Positions 51,794-61,292 of a stretch of 64,000 nt of DNA are shown piece after piece. The notes under the pieces were generated by a model that had not been told where the DNA came from, ran no database searches, and was given only the letters and a program-made list of their open reading frames with translations. A program made the position numbers and the translations under genes. The first letter of the stretch is position 1, and each line of letters begins with the position of its first letter. Source of the DNA: Paenisporosarcina macmurdoensis (GTDB lineage: Bacteria; Bacillota; Bacilli; Bacillales_A; Planococcaceae); the NCBI RefSeq assembly GCF_042658845.1, contig NZ_JBHSRI010000004.1, positions 10,147 to 74,146 on the forward strand. Direction: 5' to 3'.

Positions 51794-51825
51794 AACGACC
51801 GAAGATACAATTTCGGTCGTTTTTT
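51794..51825 (+). terminator. Terminator-like hairpin upstream of 51953 gene
   Basis: A perfect 10-bp stem (AACGACCGAA with TTCGGTCGTT), eight-base loop and T-run. No plus-strand gene lies just upstream, so it may be a duplicated leftover or a leader attenuator. Confidence 0.6.
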
Positions 51826-51952
51826 GCTATTAATCATGGAGTCATCTCTCGAAAGAGGTATTTTTATTTGTGAGAATATTTACTCTAATAAGGATCTTAT
51901 AAAATAGATCCGTTATACTAAAAATACCAGAATATGAGAGAAGGTAGAGCAT

Positions 51953-52381
51953 TTGTCAGTTGCACATGAATCATCTAAAGTGAATTTGCCATTTTTGATA
52001 ACAGAATTGGGATTACGCCAAGAAAAAAACACGACAGTTTTTCGAAAGGGTAATTTCTTTGTCATATCACCTTCAGTACAAAATCAGTATAATTGGTTTG
52101 ATATTGGCGAACCCATCATGGAATCCTATAACCCAAAAGTTCATGAGGGTTATTTACTTGTACGATTCAAAGAAAAGTTTGTGATGGCTAAACTCCAACC
52201 ATTTCAAAAGAAAATGATGTTGCGAGAAACAATGCCAAACACGACAAAGCTAAGACCACATTGGAAGTTCAAAGTAATCGAAGCAGGTGATCCTCATGTA
52301 GTTAATATGGGGGATAGTGATCTTAAGTTTCGGATTCAAATGCCTAGCGAAACCCAATTAATAAAATTTTTTAATAAGTAA
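51953..52381 (+). CDS. Uncharacterised protein next to Nudix-helicase pair, paralogue of 48014
   Basis: A 142-residue soluble protein, TTG start with AGAAGGTAGAG upstream. Most of its sequence matches the product of 48014-48448. It lies 20 bases before the Nudix gene, so it may be the first gene of the helicase operon. No domain is recognised. One use of the second copy would be as an accessory or immunity-type component, but this is speculation. Confidence 0.66.
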   Translation: MSVAHESSKVNLPFLITELGLRQEKNTTVFRKGNFFVISPSVQNQYNWFDIGEPIMESYNPKVHEGYLLVRFKEKFVMAKLQPFQKKMMLRETMPNTTKLRPHWKFKVIEAGDPHVVNMGDSDLKFRIQMPSETQLIKFFNK

Positions 52382-52401
52382 TCATTAAAGGAGATCAGCT
52401 A

Positions 52402-52803
52402 ATGAAGAAACATATAAATGTTGTGGCAGCAGTAATACATAATGAACATAAGGAAATATTATGTGCACTCCGTTCCCCAGTAATGGCACTTCCGAACTTA
52501 TGGGAATTTCCAGGTGGGAAAATTGAAGAAGGCGAAAGTCATGAAACAGCTTTAATTAGAGAGATCCAGGAAGAGCTTAATATCCAAATTGAAGTTGGTG
52601 AAAATGTAGAGGATACATACTTTGAATATGAGGATTTTACCATTCAACTAACTTCATATTTTGCTTCTATTAATTCTGGAGAAATGAAAGCAACAGAGCA
52701 TGCAGAATTGAGATGGGTAACTATCGATAAACTAATTGATCTAGAGTGGGCTCCTGCGGATATTCCTTCAGTCCTAACTATAAAGAACTTACAAAATATA
52801 TAA
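52402..52803 (+). CDS. MutT-type Nudix hydrolase
   Basis: A 133-residue (deoxy)nucleoside triphosphate pyrophosphohydrolase of the MutT type. The N-terminus VVAAVIHNEHKEILCALRS and the Nudix box GGKIEEGESHETALIREIQE with EEL are complete, with WEFPGG before it. AAAGGAG precedes the ATG. It lies six bases before the helicase gene. In other genomes such MutT genes often pair with DUF3427 helicases, suggesting a shared role in nucleic-acid quality control or phage defence. Confidence 0.88.
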   Translation: MKKHINVVAAVIHNEHKEILCALRSPVMALPNLWEFPGGKIEEGESHETALIREIQEELNIQIEVGENVEDTYFEYEDFTIQLTSYFASINSGEMKATEHAELRWVTIDKLIDLEWAPADIPSVLTIKNLQNI

Positions 52804-52809
52804 AGTAAA

Positions 52810-55719
52810 GTGGGTGTAAGATTGGGTAACTTTCTTCGTAATTTAGAAGATTCATTACAAAAAGGTTTTATTAATCAGAATTTTATTACGCCAGGTTCTT
52901 ACAAACCACAATTGTTAGTAAATAATACTGCAGAAAACGAAAATGTATTATCAACATTATTAGATGAACTTGAACACTGTGAAAACTTTTTGTTCTCAGT
53001 TGCTTTTATTACTGAGAGCGGTCTTGCTACATTGAAGGCTCATTTGCATGATTTAAAATTAAAAGGCATTAGAGGACGTATACTAACGTCAACTTTCTTG
53101 CAATTTAATCAACCGAAAGTATTTAAAGAACTTTTGAAAATCGAGAATGTAAAGGTTCGTTTAACAGATATTAAAGGTTTTCATTCAAAGGGTTACATTT
53201 TCCAACATCCAACACATTACTCACTTATTGTAGGGAGTTCAAATTTAACGAGCCACGCTCTAAAAGTAAATTATGAGTGGAATATTAAGCTCACTACGCA
53301 TGAAAATGGAGAAATTATTCACCATTTTAAAAACCAATTCGAAGACGTATGGGGGAAATCACGCGAACTATCACTCCAATGGATAACTGAATACGAAAAA
53401 ATTTATGTGGAAACAACAGAAATGACAAAGATGGACAAAGTAATTGAAGGTTTTGAAGAGTATAAACCTAGTACAATTGAAGATGCACTTAAGATTACAC
53501 CTAATAAGATGCAAATTGAAGCATTACAAAATATTGAGATTCTTAGAAATGAAAAGGATAAAGGTTTAATTATTTCAGCAACTGGAACAGGAAAGACTTA
53601 TTTATCAGCATTTGATGTCAGACGATATGCTCCTAAAAAAATGCTCTTTATTGTACACAGAGAACAGATTTTACAAAAAGCAAAATCTGATTTCAAGACA
53701 ATACTTGGTGGGTATGACGACGAATATGGGATTTTATCGGGAACTATAAGAGAAAATAATGCTAAGTATTTATTTGCAACCATTCAATCATTATCAAAAG
53801 ATAATACTTTATCCCAGTTTAAACCTGAAGAATTCGACTACATACTGATTGACGAAGTTCATAAAGCAGGTGCAGCTTCATATCGAAAAGTGATTAATTA
53901 CTTTAAGCCCAAATTTTTAATGGGTATGACAGCAACTCCGGAGAGAACGGACTCATTCAATATCTACCAGCTGTTTGATTATAATATTGCTTATGAAATT
54001 AGACTTCAAGAAGCCTTGGAGGAAGACATGTTGTGTCCTTTTCATTACTTTGGGGTGACAGACCTTGAGATAGACGGAGTTCTAATTGATGATACTGCGC
54101 AATTTTCAAAATTGGTAACTGAAGAACGAGTAACGCATATTATCGATAAAATTGAATACTACGGATATTCTGGAAGCAAGGTTAGAGGACTGATGTTCTG
54201 TAGTAGAAAAGATGAGGCTAAAGAACTGTCTAAACGATTAAATGAGAAGGGGTATAAAACGGTTGCTTTAACAGGAGATGATACTCAGGAAGAACGGATC
54301 AAAAGAGTGAAGCAACTTGAAGAAGGTGAACTTGATTATATTCTTACTGTAGACATTTTCAATGAAGGAATTGATATTCCTAGTGTTAATCAAGTGGTAA
54401 TGCTAAGACAAACACAATCAAGTATTATATTTATTCAACAGCTTGGTCGAGGATTGCGGAAACATAATTCTAAAGATTTTGTAGCTATTATCGACTTTAT
54501 CGGAAACTATAAAAATAACTATCTCATTCCAGTTGCACTTTCAGGGGATCAATCACAAAATAAAGATAATATTAGAAGAAAATTAAAAGACACAAGCTAT
54601 ATTAAAGGTGTTTCTACAGTGATTTTCGAAAGTATAGCTAGGGAGCATATATATAAATCGATAAATAATACAAAACTTACTAATCTTGTTTTGCTTAAAG
54701 AGGCATTTGAAAATTTGAAAAACAGAATTGGTCGTGTTCCATATTTGTACGATTTTGTTATTAATAATTCCTTGGATCCTATCGCAATTACTTCAGAACA
54801 TGAAAATTATTTTGCTTTTCTTAAAAAGATAAAGCAAGAAATTTCTCAAATTAATAACTATGAAAATCAAGTACTGACAATGTTGTCGCAAGAAATATTA
54901 AATGGGAAGAGAAAGCATGAAATTTTACTAGTTCAGGATCTTGTTCAAAACGGAAATTTAGCAATAGATAATTACAAAAAAATCTTATTACAAAATAAAT
55001 GTCGCACTGATGATGAAACTTTGAAATCTGTCTATCGTGTTTTAAATCTATCTTTCTTTACTAGCGGGAATACAAAGAAATATGGATCAATTCCTTTAAT
55101 TTCAATAGAGAATGAAACCATTAAATTTAATGAAGAGATTCATAAAAGTTTACTTGAAAATAGCTTTTTTAAGCAGTTGATGATTGATATTGTAAATAGC
55201 GGATTGAAGAAGAGTAATATTTATGAATGCCAAGAAAAACTTACATTATTCCAAAAGTACTCAAGAAAAGATGCTTGTAAATTGTTGAACTGGGATCAAG
55301 ATGAATCTTCAACGATGTATGGATATAAAGTAAAGCATCAGACCTGTCCAATTTTTGTTACTTATCATAAACATGATGAAGTGGAATCTAGTGTAGCCTA
55401 TGGAGATGAATTCATAGATCAAAATTTATTTAAATGGTATTCACGAAGTAATCGTACAATACATTCACAAGAGGTAAATAAGATCATCAATGCTGTAAAG
55501 AACAATACAGAGATTCACTTTTTTGTGAAAAAGGATAATGGCGAAGGTAGTGATTTTTACTATTTAGGTGAAGCAAAACCTGATATAAATAATGTTACTG
55601 AAGAAAAAATGACCGACAAAAATGGAAAGTTATTACCAGTTGTAACGATAAATATGCAATTTGACCATGCGGTTGATAATAAGCTTTATCATTACTTACG
55701 CTCTGAATCTATAGTATAA
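52810..55719 (+). CDS. PLD-nuclease/SF2 helicase with DUF3427 domain
   Basis: A 969-residue multidomain enzyme. Residues about 35-190: phospholipase-D-type nuclease with HSKGYIF and GSSN (HxK and catalytic surroundings). Residues about 230-580: superfamily 2 helicase with ATGTGKT, IDEVHKAG, MGMTATPERT and QQLGRGLRK. Residues about 590-969: DUF3427-type C-terminal region. GTG 52810 is shown; TTG 52822 is an equally good start. The set is AT-rich compared with neighbours. Predicted to act on DNA or RNA; defence function inferred. Confidence 0.87.
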   Translation: MGVRLGNFLRNLEDSLQKGFINQNFITPGSYKPQLLVNNTAENENVLSTLLDELEHCENFLFSVAFITESGLATLKAHLHDLKLKGIRGRILTSTFLQFNQPKVFKELLKIENVKVRLTDIKGFHSKGYIFQHPTHYSLIVGSSNLTSHALKVNYEWNIKLTTHENGEIIHHFKNQFEDVWGKSRELSLQWITEYEKIYVETTEMTKMDKVIEGFEEYKPSTIEDALKITPNKMQIEALQNIEILRNEKDKGLIISATGTGKTYLSAFDVRRYAPKKMLFIVHREQILQKAKSDFKTILGGYDDEYGILSGTIRENNAKYLFATIQSLSKDNTLSQFKPEEFDYILIDEVHKAGAASYRKVINYFKPKFLMGMTATPERTDSFNIYQLFDYNIAYEIRLQEALEEDMLCPFHYFGVTDLEIDGVLIDDTAQFSKLVTEERVTHIIDKIEYYGYSGSKVRGLMFCSRKDEAKELSKRLNEKGYKTVALTGDDTQEERIKRVKQLEEGELDYILTVDIFNEGIDIPSVNQVVMLRQTQSSIIFIQQLGRGLRKHNSKDFVAIIDFIGNYKNNYLIPVALSGDQSQNKDNIRRKLKDTSYIKGVSTVIFESIAREHIYKSINNTKLTNLVLLKEAFENLKNRIGRVPYLYDFVINNSLDPIAITSEHENYFAFLKKIKQEISQINNYENQVLTMLSQEILNGKRKHEILLVQDLVQNGNLAIDNYKKILLQNKCRTDDETLKSVYRVLNLSFFTSGNTKKYGSIPLISIENETIKFNEEIHKSLLENSFFKQLMIDIVNSGLKKSNIYECQEKLTLFQKYSRKDACKLLNWDQDESSTMYGYKVKHQTCPIFVTYHKHDEVESSVAYGDEFIDQNLFKWYSRSNRTIHSQEVNKIINAVKNNTEIHFFVKKDNGEGSDFYYLGEAKPDINNVTEEKMTDKNGKLLPVVTINMQFDHAVDNKLYHYLRSESIV

Positions 55720-55763
55720 CTTCTTCTTTCTCCCGCTTGAAAACACAACATTTGGAGGCGCAT

Positions 55764-56168
55764 ATGAATTATTTAACGACTGCTGATGGAATAGAAGAGG
55801 ATCAATTAAACGGTTTCTTCGTTGGTTGGCCTAATCCACCTTCGCCTGAAGTTCATCTTAAGTTAATTAAAAAAAGCTCTCATGTCGTTATAGCTGTGGA
55901 TGAGGAATCAGCACAAGTGGTTGGATTCGTTACGGCTATCAGTGATGGGGTTTTGTCTGCTTATATTCCGTTTTTGGAGGTACTTCCAGCTAATCAAGGT
56001 CAAGGTATTGGTCAGCAACTTTTGAAAAAAATGCTGGAATTGCTGAGCGATATGTATATGATTGACTTAATGTGTGATGAAAATTTGCAGGGGTATTATG
56101 AAAAGCTTGGGATGCATCGAGCACATGGAATGATTCTGCGGAATTATACGAAGCAATCGGGAGTGTAA
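55764..56168 (+). CDS. GNAT family N-acetyltransferase
   Basis: A 134-residue acetyltransferase. The acetyl-CoA loop is NQGQGIGQQLL, after strands VVGFVTAISDG and IPFLEVLPA; the end LQGYYEKLGM is typical. ATG 55764 follows TTTGGAGG; an upstream TTG frame start at 55737 is unlikely. Substrate unknown. The next gene starts 13 bases after the stop. Confidence 0.86.
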   Translation: MNYLTTADGIEEDQLNGFFVGWPNPPSPEVHLKLIKKSSHVVIAVDEESAQVVGFVTAISDGVLSAYIPFLEVLPANQGQGIGQQLLKKMLELLSDMYMIDLMCDENLQGYYEKLGMHRAHGMILRNYTKQSGV

Positions 56169-56180
56169 GGGGAGAAATAT

Positions 56181-56444
56181 ATGGAGTTAGATACTTTAAA
56201 ATGGGTGTTGTTAGGCGTTTGTGTGTTATTATTTGCGATTAAGTTTTATGTGAAGCAAGAGTCGTTGTTATGGGGGATTATTTTCTATACAGTGGTATTT
56301 GCATCGATGAGTTATTATGTGTATTTCAATGATTGGGGACAAGGGTGGAAGCTAGGTTTCATGTTGCTGGCATCATTTGCATTCTGGCAATTCTTATTTA
56401 AAGAGATTGCTCAGTTCCGTCGTTTCCGTGCAGCTCGTCGATAA
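56181..56444 (+). CDS. Small three-helix membrane protein
   Basis: An 87-residue protein with three hydrophobic segments (VLLGVCVLLFAIKFYV; LLWGIIFYTVVFASMSYYVYF; LGFMLLASFAFWQFLF) and a basic C-terminus (RRFRAARR). AAGGGGAG precedes the ATG. It appears co-transcribed with the GNAT gene. No family recognised. Confidence 0.62.
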   Translation: MELDTLKWVLLGVCVLLFAIKFYVKQESLLWGIIFYTVVFASMSYYVYFNDWGQGWKLGFMLLASFAFWQFLFKEIAQFRRFRAARR

Positions 56445-56499
56445 TGATTTCGGTATCTGTATCGCATACCAATAGTTGAATAGTTTCTGCGCTAATCGA

Positions 56500-56545
56500 G
56501 CGCCTTCTTTTACGAGTATTCATTCGTAGAAGGGGGCGTTTTTTC
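56500..56545 (+). terminator. Terminator after the GNAT/membrane pair
   Basis: GCGCCTTCT..TACGA pairs with TCGTA.GAAGGGGGC, followed by GTTTTTTC. Confidence 0.75.
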
Positions 56546-56738
56546 ATTGGAGTTTGACTACACATAAAATATTTTGAGAAGAACAGAATTTTCGTCTCTG
56601 ATTTACTCATTTTTACCTATATATAGAGGCGTAGCCTTCTTTGCACATTTAGCTGTAGAGGGGTTAGCTAATATAGGCCAACTACCCATAAGTTGAAAGA
56701 CGAACTATGTTGGGTACCAATGGCGATAGGAGCAGATG

Positions 56739-57494
56739 ATGTACTATTTGTCGGAGTATCAAACGTTTGATAGTGTCACTGAGATGAATGAACATGTTCA
56801 AAAGCATTATAACCGCAATTATAGCGAGTTAAATAATACAGATCGTGCTGTCCTTTCCTTAATTAGTCGTTATGCATGCAAGTATGCAGGAGTAGCACAT
56901 TTGAAAGTAGAAACCATCGCAAAGTCTTTGTCGAAATCAGATGCTACGGTACGTAGATCCATTCGAAAGTTGGTGAATTTGGGCGTTATCGAAAAAGTAA
57001 CGTTTATTCGCCGAGTCAAAAAAGGCTATGGCGCAAATATTCTTCGTATTTTACCGTTTAATGACCAGTCGACTATGACAACTCGCCGTGATACGGAGAA
57101 ACCTACGCCTGCAAGCGTTCCGTCTGCCAAAATGGAGAAAGAAACCTTTATTTCTAATAAACTAATACAAGATACATATGATACGGAGGACGCTATTAAA
57201 AACGGCCTATTAACCAAGTTACCTGCAAGAATAGGGCGTGTTCTTAGCGCTTTCTTCGACATGAATACCATGCATTATGTGTATGGGATTATGCTTCGAG
57301 CCAAAGCGCGAATAGATCGAACGATCAAGTTTGAGGACCATGAAGACGATTATATTAACGCGATCCTTTCTGTATTAAACGCGTATAAACGTGGACGCGT
57401 AAAGAACCTATATGCCGTTTTATATACGGCGGTTGTACGAGTGACGAAGAATATATATGTAACGTCTTTGTTTAACGATGTAATGGAGAGTTAA
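56739..57494 (+). CDS. Helix-turn-helix replication-initiator-like protein
   Basis: A 251-residue protein. The N-terminal part (about 25-95) is a winged helix with IAKSLSKSDATVRRSIRKL, as in plasmid and phage replication initiators and accessory regulators of Bacillales. A linker and a second helical domain (about 160-245, LPARIGRVLSAFFDMN) follow. ATG 56739 or 56736 follow AGGAG. Probably acquired with the accessory region. Exact role unknown. Confidence 0.65.
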   Translation: MYYLSEYQTFDSVTEMNEHVQKHYNRNYSELNNTDRAVLSLISRYACKYAGVAHLKVETIAKSLSKSDATVRRSIRKLVNLGVIEKVTFIRRVKKGYGANILRILPFNDQSTMTTRRDTEKPTPASVPSAKMEKETFISNKLIQDTYDTEDAIKNGLLTKLPARIGRVLSAFFDMNTMHYVYGIMLRAKARIDRTIKFEDHEDDYINAILSVLNAYKRGRVKNLYAVLYTAVVRVTKNIYVTSLFNDVMES

Positions 57495-57571
57495 CTTCAT
57501 TATAATAATGTGTAAACAATGATTTTTGACAGTCCGTTTATAAAATAAGAGGAGTTGAGGAATCCAAGGCA

Positions 57572-57895
57572 ATGAGGCAATGTACTAAATGTAACCAGAA
57601 TATAGTACAAGGGTATTGTATCGAAGGTGGGTTAGCTTACTACTGTTCAGATAATTGTTTGCATCAACATTATAGTAAGGCCGAATGGAATGACATGTAC
57701 AACAACGGAAAAAGTGATTCTTATTGGACGGAATGGGAAATAAATAAAATTACATATGAAGAAGCGAAGGAACGGTTCATCAATGATCAAGATGTATATC
57801 TCTTGTTTAACGATGGAACAGAAGGAGTAGCGGAACATATGGATGATATCATTTGTCATGAAGGAATATGCGGTGAATTTTGTATGGAGTGTTAG
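57572..57895 (+). CDS. Small zinc-finger protein, phage/accessory type
   Basis: A 107-residue acidic protein. An N-terminal zinc-finger-like region has CTKCNQN and YYCSDNC; the C-terminus again has clustered cysteines (CHEGICGEFCMEC). The middle (WTEWEINKITYEEAKERFI) resembles small phage-encoded proteins. GAGGAA lies about 11 bases before the ATG. Function unknown. Confidence 0.6.
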   Translation: MRQCTKCNQNIVQGYCIEGGLAYYCSDNCLHQHYSKAEWNDMYNNGKSDSYWTEWEINKITYEEAKERFINDQDVYLLFNDGTEGVAEHMDDIICHEGICGEFCMEC

Positions 57896-58018
57896 AAGAT
57901 TTTACCGAAGTTTCTTGTTCAACTAGGTGGTCACCTACTGCTTGGCGTCTTGATAACGCAGCTCAGCCATTTTGCCCATATCACTACATAGCGAGTGATG
58001 TTGAATATGACTGTTCGT

Positions 58019-58153
58019 TTTAGTGATTGTAGTGAAAGGCGGCGACTCCGGCGGGAATAGCATGAGTCGAAGACCCCGCAGGAGAGCTTGCTCGACGAGG
58101 AGGCTGAGACCATGCCCGCGGAAAGCGTCCGCCTGTAACGGAAATCAACTAAT
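58019..58153 (+). repeat. Dispersed ~130-bp palindromic element, copy 2 (inverted relative to copy 1)
   Basis: Matches copy 1 in the opposite orientation: GGCGGCGACTCC, GCGGGAATAGCATGAG, AGACCCCGCAGG, and CCCGCGGAAAGCGTCCG in that order, bounded by imperfect inverted ends TTAGTGATT and AATCAACTAA. The surrounding 57896-58018 shows nothing else. Confidence 0.85.
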
Positions 58154-58256
58154 ATCTTGAGCATAATCTTTGTATTTAGCAGGAAATGGTTTGCATAAAC
58201 ATTAAAGTAAGCAATTGCACCTGATTAGTTTATTTACATTTATTCCTAAAAATAAG

Positions 58257-58285
58257 TTGACTTTCACTTTTGGCTTTGGTAAATT
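58257..58285 (+). promoter_or_regulatory. Sigma-A promoter of the argS leader
   Basis: TTGACT (58257-58262), 17 bases, TAAATT (58280-58285), just before the T-box leader. Confidence 0.72.
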
Positions 58286-58289
58286 CAAA

Positions 58290-58522
58290 TACAATATCCA
58301 AGATGAAGAGAGTAACAAAATCGGATGATGAAGCGAGCTGGGGATGGTGTGAGCCTGGTTGTGAAGATTTGTGAACCGCACTTCGGAGATGCTTTTTTGA
58401 ATGACGTAGAAAAAGCCGGTGACTCACCGTTATGAGAAAGTGGCCCTATATGGGGTAATTTGAGTGGTACCGCGGAAGTTAAGCTTTCGTCTCATGTGTT
58501 TGATGAGACGAGGGCTTTTTTT
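58290..58522 (+). promoter_or_regulatory. T-box leader with terminator, upstream of argS
   Basis: Stem I begins with GAAGAGAGTAAC (AGTA loop-E element); the 3' side reads GTGAACCGCACT, where CGC (Arg) is a plausible specifier codon. The T-box sequence GTGGTACCGCGG lies at 58464-58475. The terminator TTCGTCTCAT/ATGAGACGA with a T7 run ends at 58522. Uncharged tRNA-Arg should allow read-through. Confidence 0.92.
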
Positions 58523-58566
58523 ATGTCCATTTTCACGTGCTAGTTATTTTCTTAGGAGGGGTTCAT

Positions 58567-60231
58567 ATGAAACAGAAGGTAGTAGAAATTCTTCAACGTT
58601 TCACGACGGAGTTAATTGACGAACAGATGATTGAAGTTCCTACGTATGCCCATTTAGGGGACTATGCACTTCCTTGTTTCCCATTAGCTAAAAAGATGAG
58701 AAAGTCTCCTGTGTTGATTGCGGAAGAACTAGCTGGGCTTATTCAGGATCCGAACATTGATAAAGTAGAAGCAGTTAATGGCTATGTAAATATTTTTATG
58801 AAACGAACGGGATTTGCGCAGTCGGTTATGAATACAATTTTATATGAAGTAAATCAATATGGTTCTTCAAACGTCGGTGGAGGCGGCGTAGTAACGATTG
58901 ATATGTCTTCTCCTAATATTGCGAAGCCTTTTTCGATGGGGCATTTGCGATCAACGGTCATTGGAAATTCCATTGCGTTATTGCATGAAAAGAGTGGTTT
59001 TCAACCAGTGAAGATTAACTACCTTGGTGACTGGGGAACTCAATTTGGAAAATTACTAGTGGCTTATCGTTTGTGGGGCAATGAACAAGACGTACACGAA
59101 GCACCAATCAAGACGTTACTATCACTCTATATTCGTTTTCACGAAGAAGCACAACAGGATGAGTCGTTAAATGACCAAGGGAGAGCGGCATTTAAATCTT
59201 TAGAAGATGGCCAACCAGAAGCATTAGCCTTATGGAAATGGTTCCGTACAGAATCCTTAAAAGAATTTCAAAAAATCTATGATGTACTTGGGGTATCCTT
59301 TGATTCGTCTAAAGGTGAAGCCTATTACAATGACAAGATGGAAGCGGTCGTTGAAAAGTTACAACAAAAGAACTTATTAATCGAGTCGGATGGAGCATTG
59401 GTTGTCGATGTAGGAGGGCATATACCACCGTGCTTAATCAAAAAGTCTGATGGCGCGACGCTGTATGCAACGAGAGACATTACGGCAGCAATCGATCGAC
59501 ACAACACTCACCAGTTTGTGAAATCATTGTACGTCGTTGGCAATGAACAGAGTTTACACTTTGTGCAGCTGAAGGCCGTACTAAATAAAATGGGCTATGA
59601 GTGGGCGGATACCATTCAACATATCCCGTTTGGGTTGATTTTGAAGGATGGAAAAAAATTATCGACGCGTAAAGGCAAAATTGTGTTATTGGAAGAAGTG
59701 TTGAATGAAGCCATTCAATTAGCTGAGGCCACTATTAATGAAAAGAATCCGACCTTGATAAATAAAAAAGAAGTCGCAAAAGCAATCGGTGTGGGTGCCA
59801 TTATTTTCAGTGATGTAAAACAGCATCGAAAACATGACATTGAATTTGATTTGAAGAAAATGTTGCAAACAGAAGGTGAAACAGGTCCGTATGTGCAATA
59901 TTCCTATGCTAGAGCATGCTCGATTTTGAGAAAAGCGGGAGTGGTGAATGACTTTATAGTGGAAGACGTTAATGACCATGAGTGGGAAATAATCAAATAC
60001 CTGGAACAGTTCCCATCTGTCGTCAACCGGGCTACGACGGAACTAGACCCTTCGGTAATTGCAAAATATGCGGTAGAACTAGCACAGTAATTCAATTCAT
60101 TTTATGGAAATGTTCAAATCGTTTCTACATCTAATTTGATGGACTACCGAGTTTCGTTAGTTCAAAGTGTTGTGATTGTGCTGGAAGAAGCATTAAGACT
60201 GCTAGGGATTAAAGCTCCGAAGGAAATGTAA
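58567..60231 (+). pseudogene. argS: Arginyl-tRNA synthetase interrupted by one in-frame stop near its end
   Basis: Class I synthetase that charges tRNA-Arg. ATG 58567 follows AGGAGG. The HIGH equivalent is in SSPNIAKPFSMGHLRST, and GKKLSTRKGK stands for KMSKS. Translation stops at TAA 60088-60090 after 507 residues (VELAQ-stop), but the same frame continues with FNSFYGNVQIV and ends RLLGIKAPKEM at TAA 60229-60231, restoring the family length of about 554 residues. One base change (TCA to TAA) would explain it. The lost 46 residues belong to the anticodon-binding DALR domain. A second argS elsewhere, a sequencing error or read-through are all possible. Confidence 0.85.
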
Positions 60232-60341
60232 ATCTTTACCCGATTAATATTTATAAAAAGTGGAATTATTAGGTTTTTAATAAAGACTTAGTTTGGTAAT
60301 ATAGTAAATAAGTACAACAAGAAAAGAGGAACAACAACATC

Positions 60342-60773
60342 ATGACAAATCCAGCAGGTTTTTGGGTACGGCTGTTAGCAAGTATAGTGGATTCCTTGGT
60401 TATTAGTATACCGCTAGGCATTATTGCTTACATTTTGACGGGGAATTGGGATAATGAAAATTTATCAGGTACGATATCCGCCATATATTCTATATTATTA
60501 CCTATCATTTGGTACGGATATACGGTGGGTAAACGAATGATGAAGATACGAATTGTTAAAGTCGATGGCAGTAAATTAGGTATTGGGGCTATGTTAATGC
60601 GTGTCGTGGTAGCCGGATTGATTTATATTGTTACCCTTGGCATCGCAGCGATTGTCAGTGGATTTATGGTCGGCCTAAGAGAAGACAAACGTGCTTTACA
60701 TGATCTCATCGCAGGAACTTACGTTACATATAACGCTCCAGGTGATGAAAATGACTTTGTTGTAAATGAATAG
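60342..60773 (+). CDS. RDD family membrane protein
   Basis: A 143-residue membrane protein with about four hydrophobic segments. The RDD signature residues occur as FWVRLLASIVDSLV (Arg, Asp) and LREDKRALHDLIAGTYV (Asp, Asp). Function unknown; some relatives are Na+/H+ antiporters. AGAGGA precedes the ATG. Terminated by a strong hairpin. Confidence 0.86.
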   Translation: MTNPAGFWVRLLASIVDSLVISIPLGIIAYILTGNWDNENLSGTISAIYSILLPIIWYGYTVGKRMMKIRIVKVDGSKLGIGAMLMRVVVAGLIYIVTLGIAAIVSGFMVGLREDKRALHDLIAGTYVTYNAPGDENDFVVNE

Positions 60774-60781
60774 CCATTTAG

Positions 60782-60816
60782 TAAACCCTCATGTGAACAT
60801 TACATGAGGGTTTTGT
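60782..60816 (+). terminator. Terminator after the RDD gene
   Basis: AAACCCTCATGT pairs perfectly with ACATGAGGGTTT around a seven-base loop, then TTGTTG. Confidence 0.85.
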
Positions 60817-60901
60817 TGTATGTAAGTTAGACGTGAAAAAGAATATTTTTGTAATTTGTCGAATGATTAAAGACTAATAACTTTTGAAGGAGAACATGAA
60901 T

Positions 60902-61215
60902 ATGGAAAATCTTTTGAGAAAAAGTGCGTTTTATGGATTTTTGCTGGGCCTTGGCTATGCCATTCTGTTTACGAAATATAAAGAGGTAACCGATTTAGGG
61001 GAGGGCGTTTCGGAAACGATGTATTTCCCGGTTATGGATTAGTCGTGTCCATTCTTAGACATGGTGTATGGGGAGCTGTAGTAGCTCTACTAGGAGCCTG
61101 GTTTATTGGAAAACGAACGATTCTACATGAAGAAGCGGTGAAAACGTATTATCTGGAAGTATTTTTGGGGATTTTTGTTCTCTGTTTACTAGTCGGAACA
61201 CTATTCAGTTTATAA
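60902..61215 (+). pseudogene. Frameshifted small membrane protein gene
   Basis: ATG 60902 (AAGGAG nine bases upstream) reads SAFYGFLLGLGYAILFTKY but stops at TAG near 61040. From about 61015 another frame continues smoothly (GYGLVVSILRHGVWG, then FLGIFVLCLLVGTLFSL) to TAA 61213-61215. A small indel around TTCCCGGTTATGG joins the two. The whole would be about 100 residues with three helices. No family recognised. Confidence 0.6.
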
Positions 61216-61292
61216 GCTGAAAAAACAAGTAGGAATTGTAACATTTTCCCTGCCATACTCGTCAAAATAAATATAGAGACAGGGGGCAACTG

